In this document: piece by piece, positions 16,282 to 26,139 of the stretch
How positions within the stretch are numbered: the first letter of the stretch is position 1
Layout: every line of letters starts with the position of its first letter
Assembly: GCA_964499695.1 (NCBI GenBank)
Contig: CAZCMD010000014.1
Coordinates: 1 to 53,928, forward strand
DNA from: JAAZBV01 sp964499695
Lineage (GTDB): Bacteria > Desulfobacterota > DSM-4660 > Desulfatiglandales > HGW-15
Direction of reading: 5' to 3'
Length of the DNA: 53,928 bases
Notes under the pieces: model-generated
The model's input: the letters and a program-made list of their open reading frames with translations, nothing else
The model's database searches: none
Told to the model about the DNA's origin: nothing
Program-made: the position numbers and the translations under genes

Positions 16282-18810
16282 ATGGATAACATACATGCAA
16301 ATAACAAAGAGGCAAAACCGGGGACGGTTCCGGCAAGGGTTGAAAACATGGCGGTTTCGGATAAAGAAAATGTTCCCACAGAATCAATAAGGATAGAGGT
16401 CTATAAGGGAAATGAATTCATAGGGAAAAAGATATTCTCACAGGAGCGTATAATTTTAGGCAGGAGTCTTGAAGCTGACCTCGTACTCTCTGATGAATTG
16501 GTTGCTGATCAGCATGCATGTATCACATTGATAGATAAACAGATCGTAATCCTTGATCAGACACAGAAGGGAAGCCTCATGATAAAGGGCACGCCATGCG
16601 GTATTTCCATGATTAATCTCTCTGAACAGGTTGGTATTGGCCCATATACTTTAAAGATTATTCATCAGAAAGAGATGACCAATTCAGTCTCTGACAATGA
16701 AATATTAAAAGAGGTAAAGGCAACATCCGGTAACGAAGATACCTCTTTTTCCAGTGCTACCGGTATTTTTATTACAGAGCAGGCTAAAAGGAATATCGAT
16801 CAAACAAAAAGGATTGAAACACCTGAAGTGGATCTATTCAGCATGTTACAGGGAAGCCAGAAGATGGAGGATACACTCTTTGACCTGGTGTTTGAAGGTG
16901 ACATAAAAACAGGTCTTGAGGTTCAGGATGTTAAATCATGTCTCGCAAAAATATTAAAGGTTGAGGAATCCCGCATCGAGCCATTTTTTAAAGGGAACAG
17001 GGTTATAATAAAAAGCAACCTTGAGATTGAGACCGCAAAAAAATATAAAAGCATTGTTGAAAAAAGCGGTGTAATATGCAGGCTCTATGCAAGCAGGGTT
17101 TCAATAATCCATGAGCCTGTCCAGGCAAAGGTGCAGGAAAAAAAAGCTGCTGTAATAAGCAAACAGACATCCATCAAAAAAGAGATAGAAAAGATAGAGT
17201 CCCCCAAAAAGGCTGAAACATGTGAAAAGGCAACTCAATTCAAGAAAAAGGCAGAAGAAAAGGCTGTCTGGAAGTTTTACGGGGCAGAAACAGATGATGA
17301 ATATGATGAGGATGAAATAGACCTCCCAGCCGATTTCCTCCTGAAAGATAAAATCAATGACCTGAACAGGAGAGATGAATCCCCGAATCCATCCAACGGA
17401 AAATATCTTGAGATCCTGAAACTTAACGGCAATGAGATAATAGATATAAGGCACCTGGATGAAAATGAGAGGTTTTATATCTCAGATGAGATGAACAAAC
17501 GGTTCTGTCTTGCAGAATATACTGGTGCAGAGAATGCGCGTTTTTATTTCAAGGAGGAGCTCCAGGGGTATCTGGAGACTGAAGAGAGGCCTGCTTCCGG
17601 CTTGGAAGAGTTATTAAAAGATGAAAACTGCATAAACAGGCGCAAGAGAATCTTCGGTAAGGGAATTCCATTAAGAGGAAGGGCGGTAGTATCTGACGGC
17701 TATTTTGAATATCAGATGCGCCTTGTAAGCAGGTCGTTCATACCTGAAGCACCGGATGTTGTTAAGGCCCGTAAAAAGCCATTCAAGCACCTTGGTGTTT
17801 CACTTGTATTTCACATTGTCTTTTTAACCTTTCTGGGATTTATACCTTCTTTCCAGAATGAAAATAAAACAGCAGATGAGCCCCGTTTTGTCCAGCTTGA
17901 TTCAACTCAGATTGCTGAACTGGAAAAGGTAATCAAACCCCAGCCAAAACCGGAAATAAAACCCGAACCAAAAAAAGTGGAACCTAAACCCCCGGCACAG
18001 CAGCCGGTAAAGGAGCAGTTAGCAAAGAACAAGCCTGAGCCAGTTACGACAAAAAAAGAACCGGTCAGACTCACTGCTGACAGCAAACCATCAGGGGTAA
18101 CTTCAGCTCAGGGGCCTGACATGCATCCTGATGCAGGTGGCGGTTTTGGTAAAGGTAATGTGTCAACAAGGAATATAAATCAGACAGGAATCCTGAGCAT
18201 GATTTCAGATACTGTCGGTATCCAGCCGCGCAACGCCCTGGCAGCGGTTACGAACCTTGATGCAGTATCCACACCAAATGTCAGTGCCGGAAATTTCAAG
18301 GTAGGTGGTGTTGTCGGCAAGCTCGGTACGGGCGAGATATCTGTGCCCAAGGCATCAGCAGCAATAGTATCAACAAAGGGTTCGACTCAGGTGCTGAGAA
18401 GTCATGGCGCAAGGGGTGAAGGCACGGTTGCGGCGCTTCAGAAGGGGACAACAGGAGAAAAAGAGGTCATGGGGATGGTTACTGTAACACCTGACAAAAC
18501 AGTCAGGATATACGGAGGCCTTTCAATGGAGGCGGTAAAACGGGTTATTGACCAGCACCTGGCTGATATCACCTATTGCTATGAAACCGAGCTGATCAAT
18601 AATCCATCAATTATGGGTAAGGTGATGTTTGAATGGAAGATCATGATGTCAGGAGAGGTTGGAGAGGTAAGGATCAAATCATCTTCAATCAATTCCCATG
18701 AGATTCATAACTGCATCAAGGAGTCAATTCGCGGCTGGCAGTTTCCAAAACCCAGCGGTGCTGAGGTTATAGTCTCATATCCGTTTGTATTTGATATCGT
18801 TGCATTCTAA
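16282..18810 (+). CDS. FHA-domain, TonB-like envelope-spanning protein (GltG/GltJ-type, AgmX/PglI C-terminus)
   Basis: This is an 842-residue inner-membrane protein linking cytoplasm and periplasm. An FHA fold lies at about 35-125 (IILGRSLEADLVLSDELVADQH); the GR is kept but the canonical Ser, Arg and Asn phosphothreonine contacts are changed. A small domain follows at about 200-275 (FEGDIKTGLEVQDVKSCLAK), then a second conserved region at 375-495. One membrane helix sits near 503-525, then a Pro/Lys-rich periplasmic linker (about 550-595). The C-terminal 100 residues match the AgmX/PglI type: ITYCYE, GKVMFEWKI and WQFPKPSGAE. In Myxococcus such proteins (GltG, GltJ) transmit AglRQS proton energy across the envelope. 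Confidence 0.85.
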   Translation: MDNIHANNKEAKPGTVPARVENMAVSDKENVPTESIRIEVYKGNEFIGKKIFSQERIILGRSLEADLVLSDELVADQHACITLIDKQIVILDQTQKGSLMIKGTPCGISMINLSEQVGIGPYTLKIIHQKEMTNSVSDNEILKEVKATSGNEDTSFSSATGIFITEQAKRNIDQTKRIETPEVDLFSMLQGSQKMEDTLFDLVFEGDIKTGLEVQDVKSCLAKILKVEESRIEPFFKGNRVIIKSNLEIETAKKYKSIVEKSGVICRLYASRVSIIHEPVQAKVQEKKAAVISKQTSIKKEIEKIESPKKAETCEKATQFKKKAEEKAVWKFYGAETDDEYDEDEIDLPADFLLKDKINDLNRRDESPNPSNGKYLEILKLNGNEIIDIRHLDENERFYISDEMNKRFCLAEYTGAENARFYFKEELQGYLETEERPASGLEELLKDENCINRRKRIFGKGIPLRGRAVVSDGYFEYQMRLVSRSFIPEAPDVVKARKKPFKHLGVSLVFHIVFLTFLGFIPSFQNENKTADEPRFVQLDSTQIAELEKVIKPQPKPEIKPEPKKVEPKPPAQQPVKEQLAKNKPEPVTTKKEPVRLTADSKPSGVTSAQGPDMHPDAGGGFGKGNVSTRNINQTGILSMISDTVGIQPRNALAAVTNLDAVSTPNVSAGNFKVGGVVGKLGTGEISVPKASAAIVSTKGSTQVLRSHGARGEGTVAALQKGTTGEKEVMGMVTVTPDKTVRIYGGLSMEAVKRVIDQHLADITYCYETELINNPSIMGKVMFEWKIMMSGEVGEVRIKSSSINSHEIHNCIKESIRGWQFPKPSGAEVIVSYPFVFDIVAF

Positions 18811-18826
18811 AGGAGGTCTATCAGTA

Positions 18827-19567
18827 ATGAAAAAGTATTTAGTCATATTCGCCCTTTCAGTTTTATTAATATTCCCAGTCCGTAATGTATCCGGTGAAGA
18901 TACTAAGGATGAGGCAAAGGTATATGCGGTTCAGAACCGTATCTTTCACAGGGATCACGAGATCAAGTTTGATCTGGGGTACATTGCAAATGAGAGTTTT
19001 TATCATCCGTTTCCGGTAGGGTTCGGCTATATATTCAATCTGAACGAAAACTATGGATGGGAGGTTGCAAGGGCGCAATATATGATATCGCCTGAAAATG
19101 ATCTTAAATCCAAACTGGAGTCGCAGTTCGGGGTTACACCTTCCGAGTTTGCAAAACCTACATTCATGATTCATTCCCATCTCCTGTACAAGCCGTTCTA
19201 TGGAAAAAACGCGGTACTTAACAAGGGTGTGATAAACCATGAGACGTATCTTTTTGCCGGTGGAGGTGTAGTCAATTATGAGTGGAATTACCCTGAGGGA
19301 AGTCCGCGGAATGATGGCTCAAACGGTGAGATGGTTCCTTCTGCAAGTTTCGGGATCGGCAGTAAATATTTCATAAATGAAAAGTTCTGCCTCAATTTTG
19401 AGATCCGCGACCTTATTAACTTCTTCAGTGACGGCATGGAAAACAGGATTTATGTCGGAATGGGGCTTGGCTACAGGTTTAATCTCAAACCCAGAAAGGT
19501 TGAAAAGGATGAGACCTTTGAGAAGTTGAACCGGTATCTGGAAAAGGACAAAGATAATGATATCTAG
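18827..19567 (+). CDS. Outer-membrane beta-barrel protein of the Glt-like machine
   Basis: This 246-residue protein has a Sec signal (about 1-23, ending VSG), then alternating aromatic and polar strands (FHRDHEIKFDLGYIA, FPVGFGYIFNL, YGWEVARAQYMI, GIGSKYFINEKFCLNFEIRDL) and a C-terminal GMGLGYRFNL strand. This is the outer-membrane beta-barrel domain family seen with Glt/Nfs-type systems in deltaproteobacteria (compare GltA/GltB/GltH). ATG 18827, with AAAGGAGG upstream, is preferred over an in-frame ATG at 18785 that lies inside the previous gene. It overlaps the next gene by 11 bases. Confidence 0.8.
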   Translation: MKKYLVIFALSVLLIFPVRNVSGEDTKDEAKVYAVQNRIFHRDHEIKFDLGYIANESFYHPFPVGFGYIFNLNENYGWEVARAQYMISPENDLKSKLESQFGVTPSEFAKPTFMIHSHLLYKPFYGKNAVLNKGVINHETYLFAGGGVVNYEWNYPEGSPRNDGSNGEMVPSASFGIGSKYFINEKFCLNFEIRDLINFFSDGMENRIYVGMGLGYRFNLKPRKVEKDETFEKLNRYLEKDKDNDI

Positions 19568-21263
19568 AACCAGACTATATATCTGTCTTTTAGTGGCTGT
19601 CATATTATGCAGTAATGCATATGCAATGTCACCAGGGAGCCTGATCAAGTCGCCTGTTAATTACGTCAAGAAATTTCTGGGCTTCAAAAAGGAATCAAAA
19701 GAAAAGACGATTGAGAAGTCTGCGGTTACGGAAAGCAGTGAAGATGAAAAACAAAATCGGTCTCAAAAGGGGTATACCCTCTCACCCGTCAAGCTGATCA
19801 CCTCGCCTATTAATTACGTAAAGGAATTAATGGGATTTAAAAAGGAGTTAAATAAAAGAGCGGTTGAGATGCCTGTGGTTATTGAAGGCAGCGTGGATGA
19901 AAAAATGAACCGGTTTAAAAGGGGATATGCCCTTTTTAAGGAAGAGGACTACCTGGATGCTGCTATAGAATTGTACCATTTCATGTCAATGTCCAGTCAT
20001 GATGAGGAAGATTATGAATGGGCCCAGTTCTTCTTTGGCATCTGTCTAAACAAACTGAAAATGTCCCATGCTGCAAATGATGTGCTGGGCGACCTCGTGA
20101 CAAGAAAACCCAATCCAAAGATAGTTACATACTGTTTTGAACTCCTGGAAAAAAATGTGAGTACGCTTCCTCATGATGAGGAGTTTATTGTGAGCCAGGT
20201 TGTTGGTGACCAGGACTACGGATTTGTTGAAGGTGATATAGCAGACTTTGTCAACTACCTGCAGGGGGCTTATGACTGGGAACACAGGTTTAAGGAATGG
20301 GGAATAGATCATTTTAAAAAAATAAATCCCTCATCAAAATATTATTACAGTTACATCTATAAACAGGCCCTCTTCTCTGTTTATGAGAATGATATTGATG
20401 GAGCAATCGGCCACCTGAAGGAGATATTGAGAAGCAGTCAGCCTTCAAAGGAGGTCAAGGATGAAAGCAGGAAGACACTCGCAAGGCTTCTTTATGAAAA
20501 GGGAGATTATAACAATGCAGACATGATTTATTTGGATATAGAAAAAAACATAATAGAGCAGTCAGATAATCTTCTTGAAAGGGCATGGATTCATTACCGG
20601 CTGGGGAACAGCGAAAAGGCAATGGGCCTCCTTTACTCTTTCCAGGCCCCCAGCTTTGAGAATGCCTTCAGGCCGGAGTACTTCATACTTAAATCATTCA
20701 TATACAAGGATGTGTGCAATTACAAAAATGCCCTGTATGTGGTTAATGAATTCAAAGAGCGTTACGGGGATGCCATAAACAAGCTGTATGAAAGAAGCCT
20801 TCCCCAGGAGAATACCCAGCTTATGATGGTGCTCCTGAACAAACCCGGTATTGCAAGGACATTCAAATTTCTTGAACTCCTGGAAAAGGAAATGGAAATA
20901 GTAAATGCCATGCCCGATGAGTTAATGAAAAACTACCTTATCAATATATATGAACTTCAGATTGAAGAGAGCAGTGAAACCTTGCGAAAACAGATAAATG
21001 ACGGTTACGAGACTATCGCAGATGATCTCCTTAAATATGAGGAGGATGCATATCTGATGGAATACGAGATAGGTCTCGATATGTATCAGCGGGTCTATGA
21101 CAGCCATTTTACCGAAGAGAAGACAGTAAAAGAGAAGGTGGAAAAGGGTCTGGCCCTTTATAAGTTTCAGGGTGAATTCTGGAATGATGAGCTGGAAACA
21201 TATGAGGTCACGCTCCAGAACAAATGCGAAAACATGGAAGAATGGGACATATTTTTCAAATGA
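19557..21263 (+). CDS. Exported TPR-type protein with a duplicated N-terminal unit (GltE-like position)
   Basis: This 568-residue protein has a Sec signal (1-23, NAYA). Two tandem copies of a roughly 50-residue unit follow: SPGSLIKSPVNYVKKFLGFKK (25-45) and SPVKLITSPINYVKELMGFKK (77-97), each ending in an acidic stretch and (K/R)GY. The rest is helical repeat of TPR type (ALFKEEDYLDAAIELYHFM; YEKGDYNNADMIYLDIEKN). Its place between the barrel and the giant TPR protein matches the periplasmic or outer-membrane TPR components of Glt machines (GltE/AglT). Assignment to GltE is by context, not clear similarity. It overlaps both neighbours. Confidence 0.68.
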   Translation: MISRTRLYICLLVAVILCSNAYAMSPGSLIKSPVNYVKKFLGFKKESKEKTIEKSAVTESSEDEKQNRSQKGYTLSPVKLITSPINYVKELMGFKKELNKRAVEMPVVIEGSVDEKMNRFKRGYALFKEEDYLDAAIELYHFMSMSSHDEEDYEWAQFFFGICLNKLKMSHAANDVLGDLVTRKPNPKIVTYCFELLEKNVSTLPHDEEFIVSQVVGDQDYGFVEGDIADFVNYLQGAYDWEHRFKEWGIDHFKKINPSSKYYYSYIYKQALFSVYENDIDGAIGHLKEILRSSQPSKEVKDESRKTLARLLYEKGDYNNADMIYLDIEKNIIEQSDNLLERAWIHYRLGNSEKAMGLLYSFQAPSFENAFRPEYFILKSFIYKDVCNYKNALYVVNEFKERYGDAINKLYERSLPQENTQLMMVLLNKPGIARTFKFLELLEKEMEIVNAMPDELMKNYLINIYELQIEESSETLRKQINDGYETIADDLLKYEEDAYLMEYEIGLDMYQRVYDSHFTEEKTVKEKVEKGLALYKFQGEFWNDELETYEVTLQNKCENMEEWDIFFK

Positions 21264-24200
21264 GCATAATTCAAAAAGAAAAATTAATTAATATCAGGCA
21301 TGTTATTTGTTCAGTCTGCATGCTGTTTATCCTGGTGGGGCTCAAGCTTTCTGCGAGCGAGACAATAGAGGATATCTATAAGGGAACAGACAAGGCAGAG
21401 GAACAGAAGCAATTTATAATCAAGCTGAATCAGGATAATAGAAAGATTGATCTTGCCATAGAAAATACAAAACTGCTGATAGACCGGTCAAGAAGCAAAC
21501 CCTATTTGCCGGAACTCTATATGCGCATGGCAGAGCTTTATATAGAAAAATCAAAAATAGTCTATTTTATTCAGAAAGAAAAACTTGGCAAGGAGAAGGA
21601 ATCTTCTCTGAATAAATTTGAGTATGAGGTGTTTAAAACCAGAGCGATCGAGATATACCAGAGGATTCTGGATCAATACCCCGAATATCCTGACAGGGAT
21701 AAGGTCTGGTTTTTTATGGCTCATGAGCAGAGGGAGCTTAGCAACATAGATGAGATGGTTAAATGCTATAAGGCATTGATCAAGGATCATCCGAAAAGTA
21801 ATTATATCCCTGAGGCATACCTGCTTTTAGGCGATTATTATTTTGCCCAGCAGGAACTTGAGTTATCAACAGATCATTATAAAAAGGTGCTTGAATACCC
21901 CAAAAGCCCTGCGATTGCCATAGCAAGATACAAGCTTGCCTGGTGTTATATAAACACGGTTGATTATGAGAAGGCGATAAAACTCTTTGAGGAGGCAGTA
22001 GGGGACGTTGATGCAAACAAGGAGCTGGATGTTGATACATACAAGCATGTGGATGTGCGCCTTGAGTCGCTTATTGATATGGCTTACTGTTATCCGGAAT
22101 ATTATAAAAAAAGCACTCCTGAAGAGGCGCTTAACTATTTCAAGAGGTATTCATGGACAAGACAGTCATACACCATTGTTATGGAGAAACTGGCAAACAG
22201 GTACTTTGCAAAAAGAAACTGGGAAATGGCTGCCACTTTATACCGGGAGCTTTGCGATATCAGGCAGGACCCGGCAAAACTCCTTGATTACTGTAACAGC
22301 ATCTTTGAATGTGTCCAGGCCATTGGAAGCTATGACAGCGCAGACAAGGATGTGGATATTATTGTCAAGGCATTAAAAAGACAGAAATACAATATAAATG
22401 TTGAAGAGAGTCAGAAGCAAAAGGATATTGAAAAATATGAAGCCTATGCAAGAAATATTGTAACCCATCTCCATGACAGGGCAAGGAAAACAAAGTCAAA
22501 GGAATCCTTCAAGATAGCAGGTGTAGCTTATAAGAACTACATTGAATTTTTTGAAGGGAGTCCTGCCAGGGTTGATATGTTGAAGAACTACGCAGAGGCA
22601 CTCTTTTCTGCCGGTGAATATCTTGATGCAGGAAAGGCTTATGAGAAGATCTACAATTCTCTTAAACTTACTCCTCAGGATAAACAGGATAAATTATACA
22701 GTGCGGTTATATCCTATTACAATGCCCTTAAGGAAAAGGAAAACCTCAGCAGTTATGACATAACATACGCAAGGCAGGGTATGAGGGCAACAGGAAAGAT
22801 GTATGCATCTTCATATCCCACAAGCCCATATACCTCGGATGTGCTTTTCAATGTAGCCTGGGCCGCCTATGACGCGGGGATGAATGACAGGGCGGTAGAA
22901 GAACTAAAAGGATTTATTGAAAAATACCCGGAAGGTGAGTCTGCAAAGGCCGCTGTCCATCTTGTGCTTGATGTCTACAATATGGATGAAAACTACAAGG
23001 GCCTGTATGAATATGGAGAAAAGGTATTAGGTAACGAGAGGATAAGTGACAGTAAATTCAAACAGGAAATTGCCACCATTGTAAAGAATGCGGACTCAAA
23101 AATAGTATCATCCCTTACCCTTGCTGCTATGGATAACTGGGATCAGGGCAAAAAAGAACTCATGACTATTGCGGATGATAAGTCATCCTCAGGCATGGGA
23201 GAACAGGCCCTGAATGCACTCATTGTCTCGGCAGTGGAAAAGAATGACTATGAAACCCTTTTTACAGCCGGTGAATCATTGATCAGTCAGTTCCCCGGAA
23301 CTGAACGCTCCAAAGAGACAATGAACAGGATGATAGATACCTCGTTTAAAATCAGGCAGTTCAGGCTGCTGGTTGAATATATGGAGTCATTCCTGAAACT
23401 GGAGCCAGGGCACAAATCATCAGCGGATTTCTTGAGCCAGGCAGCAAAGATAAGGGAGAGTTTCGGCCAGTATGAGATGGCAAATAGTCATTATCAGGCG
23501 CTTTTAAACCATCCTTCCTATGGGAAAAAGGATCAGGAAGAGATTGTGTTTAATATCGTAAGAAATGCATTGAAGACAAACAATTATGAGGAAGCGCTTT
23601 CGATCCTGAAAAGCAGGTATGCATCTCTTGGCTCAACCGGAAAGATAAATGCAGATGCAACAATGGCCTGGATATATTCCACAAAAAATGAAAATGGGAA
23701 TGCAAAAGGTTATTACACCAATGCCTTAAAGTCATATGAAAAGGGGCTTGGTAAAAAAGACCCGGCAATGAATGATGCGGTTGCCAGGATGGTATTTACA
23801 GAGGTTAACCGACTGGAAGGCAGCTATTATCAACTTAAGCTTGAAGGCACTATAGATAATGCAATTGTAAAACAAAAATCCGATCTCCTTACGGGGCTTG
23901 AAAAACAATATGAACAGGTAATCAATTATCAATCGCCTGAATGGGCACTTAAGGCCTGTTATCAGACAGCACTTCTTAATTTTGAGTTTGCCAGATTTTT
24001 AAAGGATGCCCCGCTTCCTGAGCTTACCGAAGAGGAAAAGAAGGCATATATTGCTGCAATAAACGAAAAGGCCTCCGGCTACACCAAAAAAGGTGACCAG
24101 TACATGGATACCTGTGCAGAACTCTCTAAAAAATGGGAGATCTGCGATCCCCAGATGGTTGCCTATTACAGGCCTGAATACAGGTCAGACACACAAGCTA

Positions 24201-24700
24201 AAACCTTTAAGATATTTAACGGCAGGGTATCTGACAGCCAGATGGGTAAAGAAAGTTTCAGTGACCAGCAGTTAAGGCTGTTATATGACACTCTTTACAG
24301 CAAATCCGAACAGTTTGTCAGCCTCATGGCCCTGTCAAAGGCATATCTAAATAAGAGGGACTTTGGTCAGGCGATCCTTGTGACAAGGAGCATGATGGAA
24401 AATATCCCTGATAAGGACAAGCGGGTAGAGGCAACGCTTTATACCATACTGGGGGTGTGCCATCTTTATATGGGAGAAGATAACCTTGCAAGGGACGAAT
24501 TCAAGCAGGCGCTTAAACTTGATAAGAATTCAACAGAGGCAAAGATTAATCTTGCAGGTCTCTATTCATACTATGGTCACAAGGATAAGGCAATGGCTAT
24601 AAAAACGGAAATAGATGCTTCGGAAATTTCTTCATCAGAACTGATTCACCCAAAGGCAAAGGAATACTATTATGCTGACATGCGGACAACAAAAAATTAA
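21260..24700 (+). CDS. Giant periplasmic TPR protein (GltD/AgmU-like)
   Basis: This protein of about 1146 residues has an N-terminal signal (about 14-35, ending SAS) and then TPR-like repeats along its whole length, for example FMAHEQRELSNIDEMVKCYKALIKDHPKSNYIPEAYLLLGDYYF, KLAWCYINTVDYEKAIKLFEEAV and the final LGVCHLYMGEDNLARDEFKQALKLDKN. ATG 21260, coupled to the previous stop as ATGA, is preferred over ATG 21224. In Myxococcus, GltD/AgmU is a very large periplasmic TPR protein of the Glt machine; the length, topology and operon position agree. A generic TPR scaffold is the alternative. Confidence 0.78.
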   Translation: MSIIQKEKLINIRHVICSVCMLFILVGLKLSASETIEDIYKGTDKAEEQKQFIIKLNQDNRKIDLAIENTKLLIDRSRSKPYLPELYMRMAELYIEKSKIVYFIQKEKLGKEKESSLNKFEYEVFKTRAIEIYQRILDQYPEYPDRDKVWFFMAHEQRELSNIDEMVKCYKALIKDHPKSNYIPEAYLLLGDYYFAQQELELSTDHYKKVLEYPKSPAIAIARYKLAWCYINTVDYEKAIKLFEEAVGDVDANKELDVDTYKHVDVRLESLIDMAYCYPEYYKKSTPEEALNYFKRYSWTRQSYTIVMEKLANRYFAKRNWEMAATLYRELCDIRQDPAKLLDYCNSIFECVQAIGSYDSADKDVDIIVKALKRQKYNINVEESQKQKDIEKYEAYARNIVTHLHDRARKTKSKESFKIAGVAYKNYIEFFEGSPARVDMLKNYAEALFSAGEYLDAGKAYEKIYNSLKLTPQDKQDKLYSAVISYYNALKEKENLSSYDITYARQGMRATGKMYASSYPTSPYTSDVLFNVAWAAYDAGMNDRAVEELKGFIEKYPEGESAKAAVHLVLDVYNMDENYKGLYEYGEKVLGNERISDSKFKQEIATIVKNADSKIVSSLTLAAMDNWDQGKKELMTIADDKSSSGMGEQALNALIVSAVEKNDYETLFTAGESLISQFPGTERSKETMNRMIDTSFKIRQFRLLVEYMESFLKLEPGHKSSADFLSQAAKIRESFGQYEMANSHYQALLNHPSYGKKDQEEIVFNIVRNALKTNNYEEALSILKSRYASLGSTGKINADATMAWIYSTKNENGNAKGYYTNALKSYEKGLGKKDPAMNDAVARMVFTEVNRLEGSYYQLKLEGTIDNAIVKQKSDLLTGLEKQYEQVINYQSPEWALKACYQTALLNFEFARFLKDAPLPELTEEEKKAYIAAINEKASGYTKKGDQYMDTCAELSKKWEICDPQMVAYYRPEYRSDTQAKTFKIFNGRVSDSQMGKESFSDQQLRLLYDTLYSKSEQFVSLMALSKAYLNKRDFGQAILVTRSMMENIPDKDKRVEATLYTILGVCHLYMGEDNLARDEFKQALKLDKNSTEAKINLAGLYSYYGHKDKAMAIKTEIDASEISSSELIHPKAKEYYYADMRTTKN

Positions 24701-26087
24701 GCCCTTATTCATCTCCGTAATAATCATCATGGCAGGTATGATGCTTATTCTTGGATGTAAAGCCAGGGAGGATGATGGTGGCGGAGGAAGCGCAACTAAT
24801 GAGCCCCCTGTATACCAGCCGACAAATCCAAGGCAATGGGACATGAATCTTGTTAAACACATTGAGGCAGAAGGGCTTCTAACGCCTGATGTATCTGCTG
24901 TAAAGGGGAGTGATGGAGATATAAGGATTGCATATTTCAGTGACGGGGCCGATTATAATACGGAAAACCGGTACAATATCAATTTTATCCTGTGGGATAC
25001 CTCGGCAAACAGCATAATCAGTGAAGAGACCCTTGACCCTGTTCCGCCTGAGACAGGAGGTGAAGGGCTTGATAACTGTAATCCATTGGGCTTTGCCATG
25101 AATAACCTTAATGCCCCTGTTATAGCCTATCAGGGCGGGTTATTCAGGGATCAGTCGCCAAGTGACGGGGAACAGTCGGATGTCATGTTCAGTATCAGGG
25201 GTAGTAACAGTTGGACAGAATATACAGGCGCCATCGGGTATGTTGATCGTAATCCATTCTATGACGGCCTTGCCGGAAGCGATATGTCGTTAGCTGTTGA
25301 TTCATCAGGGAATATTCATATTGCCTTTCAGTTCTATTTTGAGGGTATGGATTCATACAATTTTGAATATCCCGCATTGAACTACGTCAGACATGAACGT
25401 AATTCCCTTGGTGATCAAATATCCGGCAGTGAATGGGCGGATATGGAAGAGACAGTTTATGGAAGCGATTTTACCCAGACATCTGCAACTCACAGGGGTG
25501 TCGGATACGGATGCAAGCTGCTCCTTGATAACAGCAATAACCCGGTCGTCTTTTTTGCTGAGTTTACCGATTACAGCAATACATACGGGTTATGGTTTGC
25601 ACGGCGTAACAGCAACGGCACATGGACAAGACAATGGGTGGAGCAGGTTAGTAACGGATGGGCTATTGGAGATATCAGCGCAGCGAAGGCAGCAGACGGC
25701 ACCTTTGCAGTGGCCTATACAAAGGTGTGCCTGAATTGTGATGATGATGAAGGGGATCACCTTAAATATGCTGAACAGTCAGGGAACAACTGGGATGTAC
25801 AGGCGGTCGATCAGTCATCCATATGCGGTCACAGCCCGTCTCTCGCATTTGACGCTTCTGGTAACCCGGCAATAGCCTATTATGAAAAACGAAGCTACAT
25901 AGGCAGAAGCAGAAAATTTCTCAAATTTACCCAGTTTAACGGGTCAACATGGAGGTCTGAAACCGTGGCAGAGGATGATGATTATGGCCATTATAACACT
26001 CTGTGGTTTGACTCAAGCAATGTACCAAATATTTGTTCATATTCAGAGGCAAGAGACAATATAGCAATTTTTAAAAAACAGGAGTGA
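24672..26087 (+). CDS. Lipoprotein with beta-propeller-like repeats
   Basis: The 471-residue protein has a lipobox (LILGC, Cys27) after a hydrophobic signal, then a Gly/Pro-rich linker. The rest contains at least five copies of a pattern like D(S/A)SGN(I/P)HIAF or DASGNPAIAYY, each about 70 residues apart and followed by WTR/WDV-type strands, which suggests a propeller fold. No enzyme motif is seen. It starts inside the previous gene (29-base overlap) with AAGGA ten bases upstream. It is likely outer-membrane-anchored and perhaps surface-exposed; the function is unknown. Confidence 0.72.
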   Translation: MLTCGQQKIKPLFISVIIIMAGMMLILGCKAREDDGGGGSATNEPPVYQPTNPRQWDMNLVKHIEAEGLLTPDVSAVKGSDGDIRIAYFSDGADYNTENRYNINFILWDTSANSIISEETLDPVPPETGGEGLDNCNPLGFAMNNLNAPVIAYQGGLFRDQSPSDGEQSDVMFSIRGSNSWTEYTGAIGYVDRNPFYDGLAGSDMSLAVDSSGNIHIAFQFYFEGMDSYNFEYPALNYVRHERNSLGDQISGSEWADMEETVYGSDFTQTSATHRGVGYGCKLLLDNSNNPVVFFAEFTDYSNTYGLWFARRNSNGTWTRQWVEQVSNGWAIGDISAAKAADGTFAVAYTKVCLNCDDDEGDHLKYAEQSGNNWDVQAVDQSSICGHSPSLAFDASGNPAIAYYEKRSYIGRSRKFLKFTQFNGSTWRSETVAEDDDYGHYNTLWFDSSNVPNICSYSEARDNIAIFKKQE

Positions 26088-26139
26088 ATTTCGCAGGGTT
26101 AAACACTCTATAAAGCAATAGAAGAGAGGAGGCAAGGTC

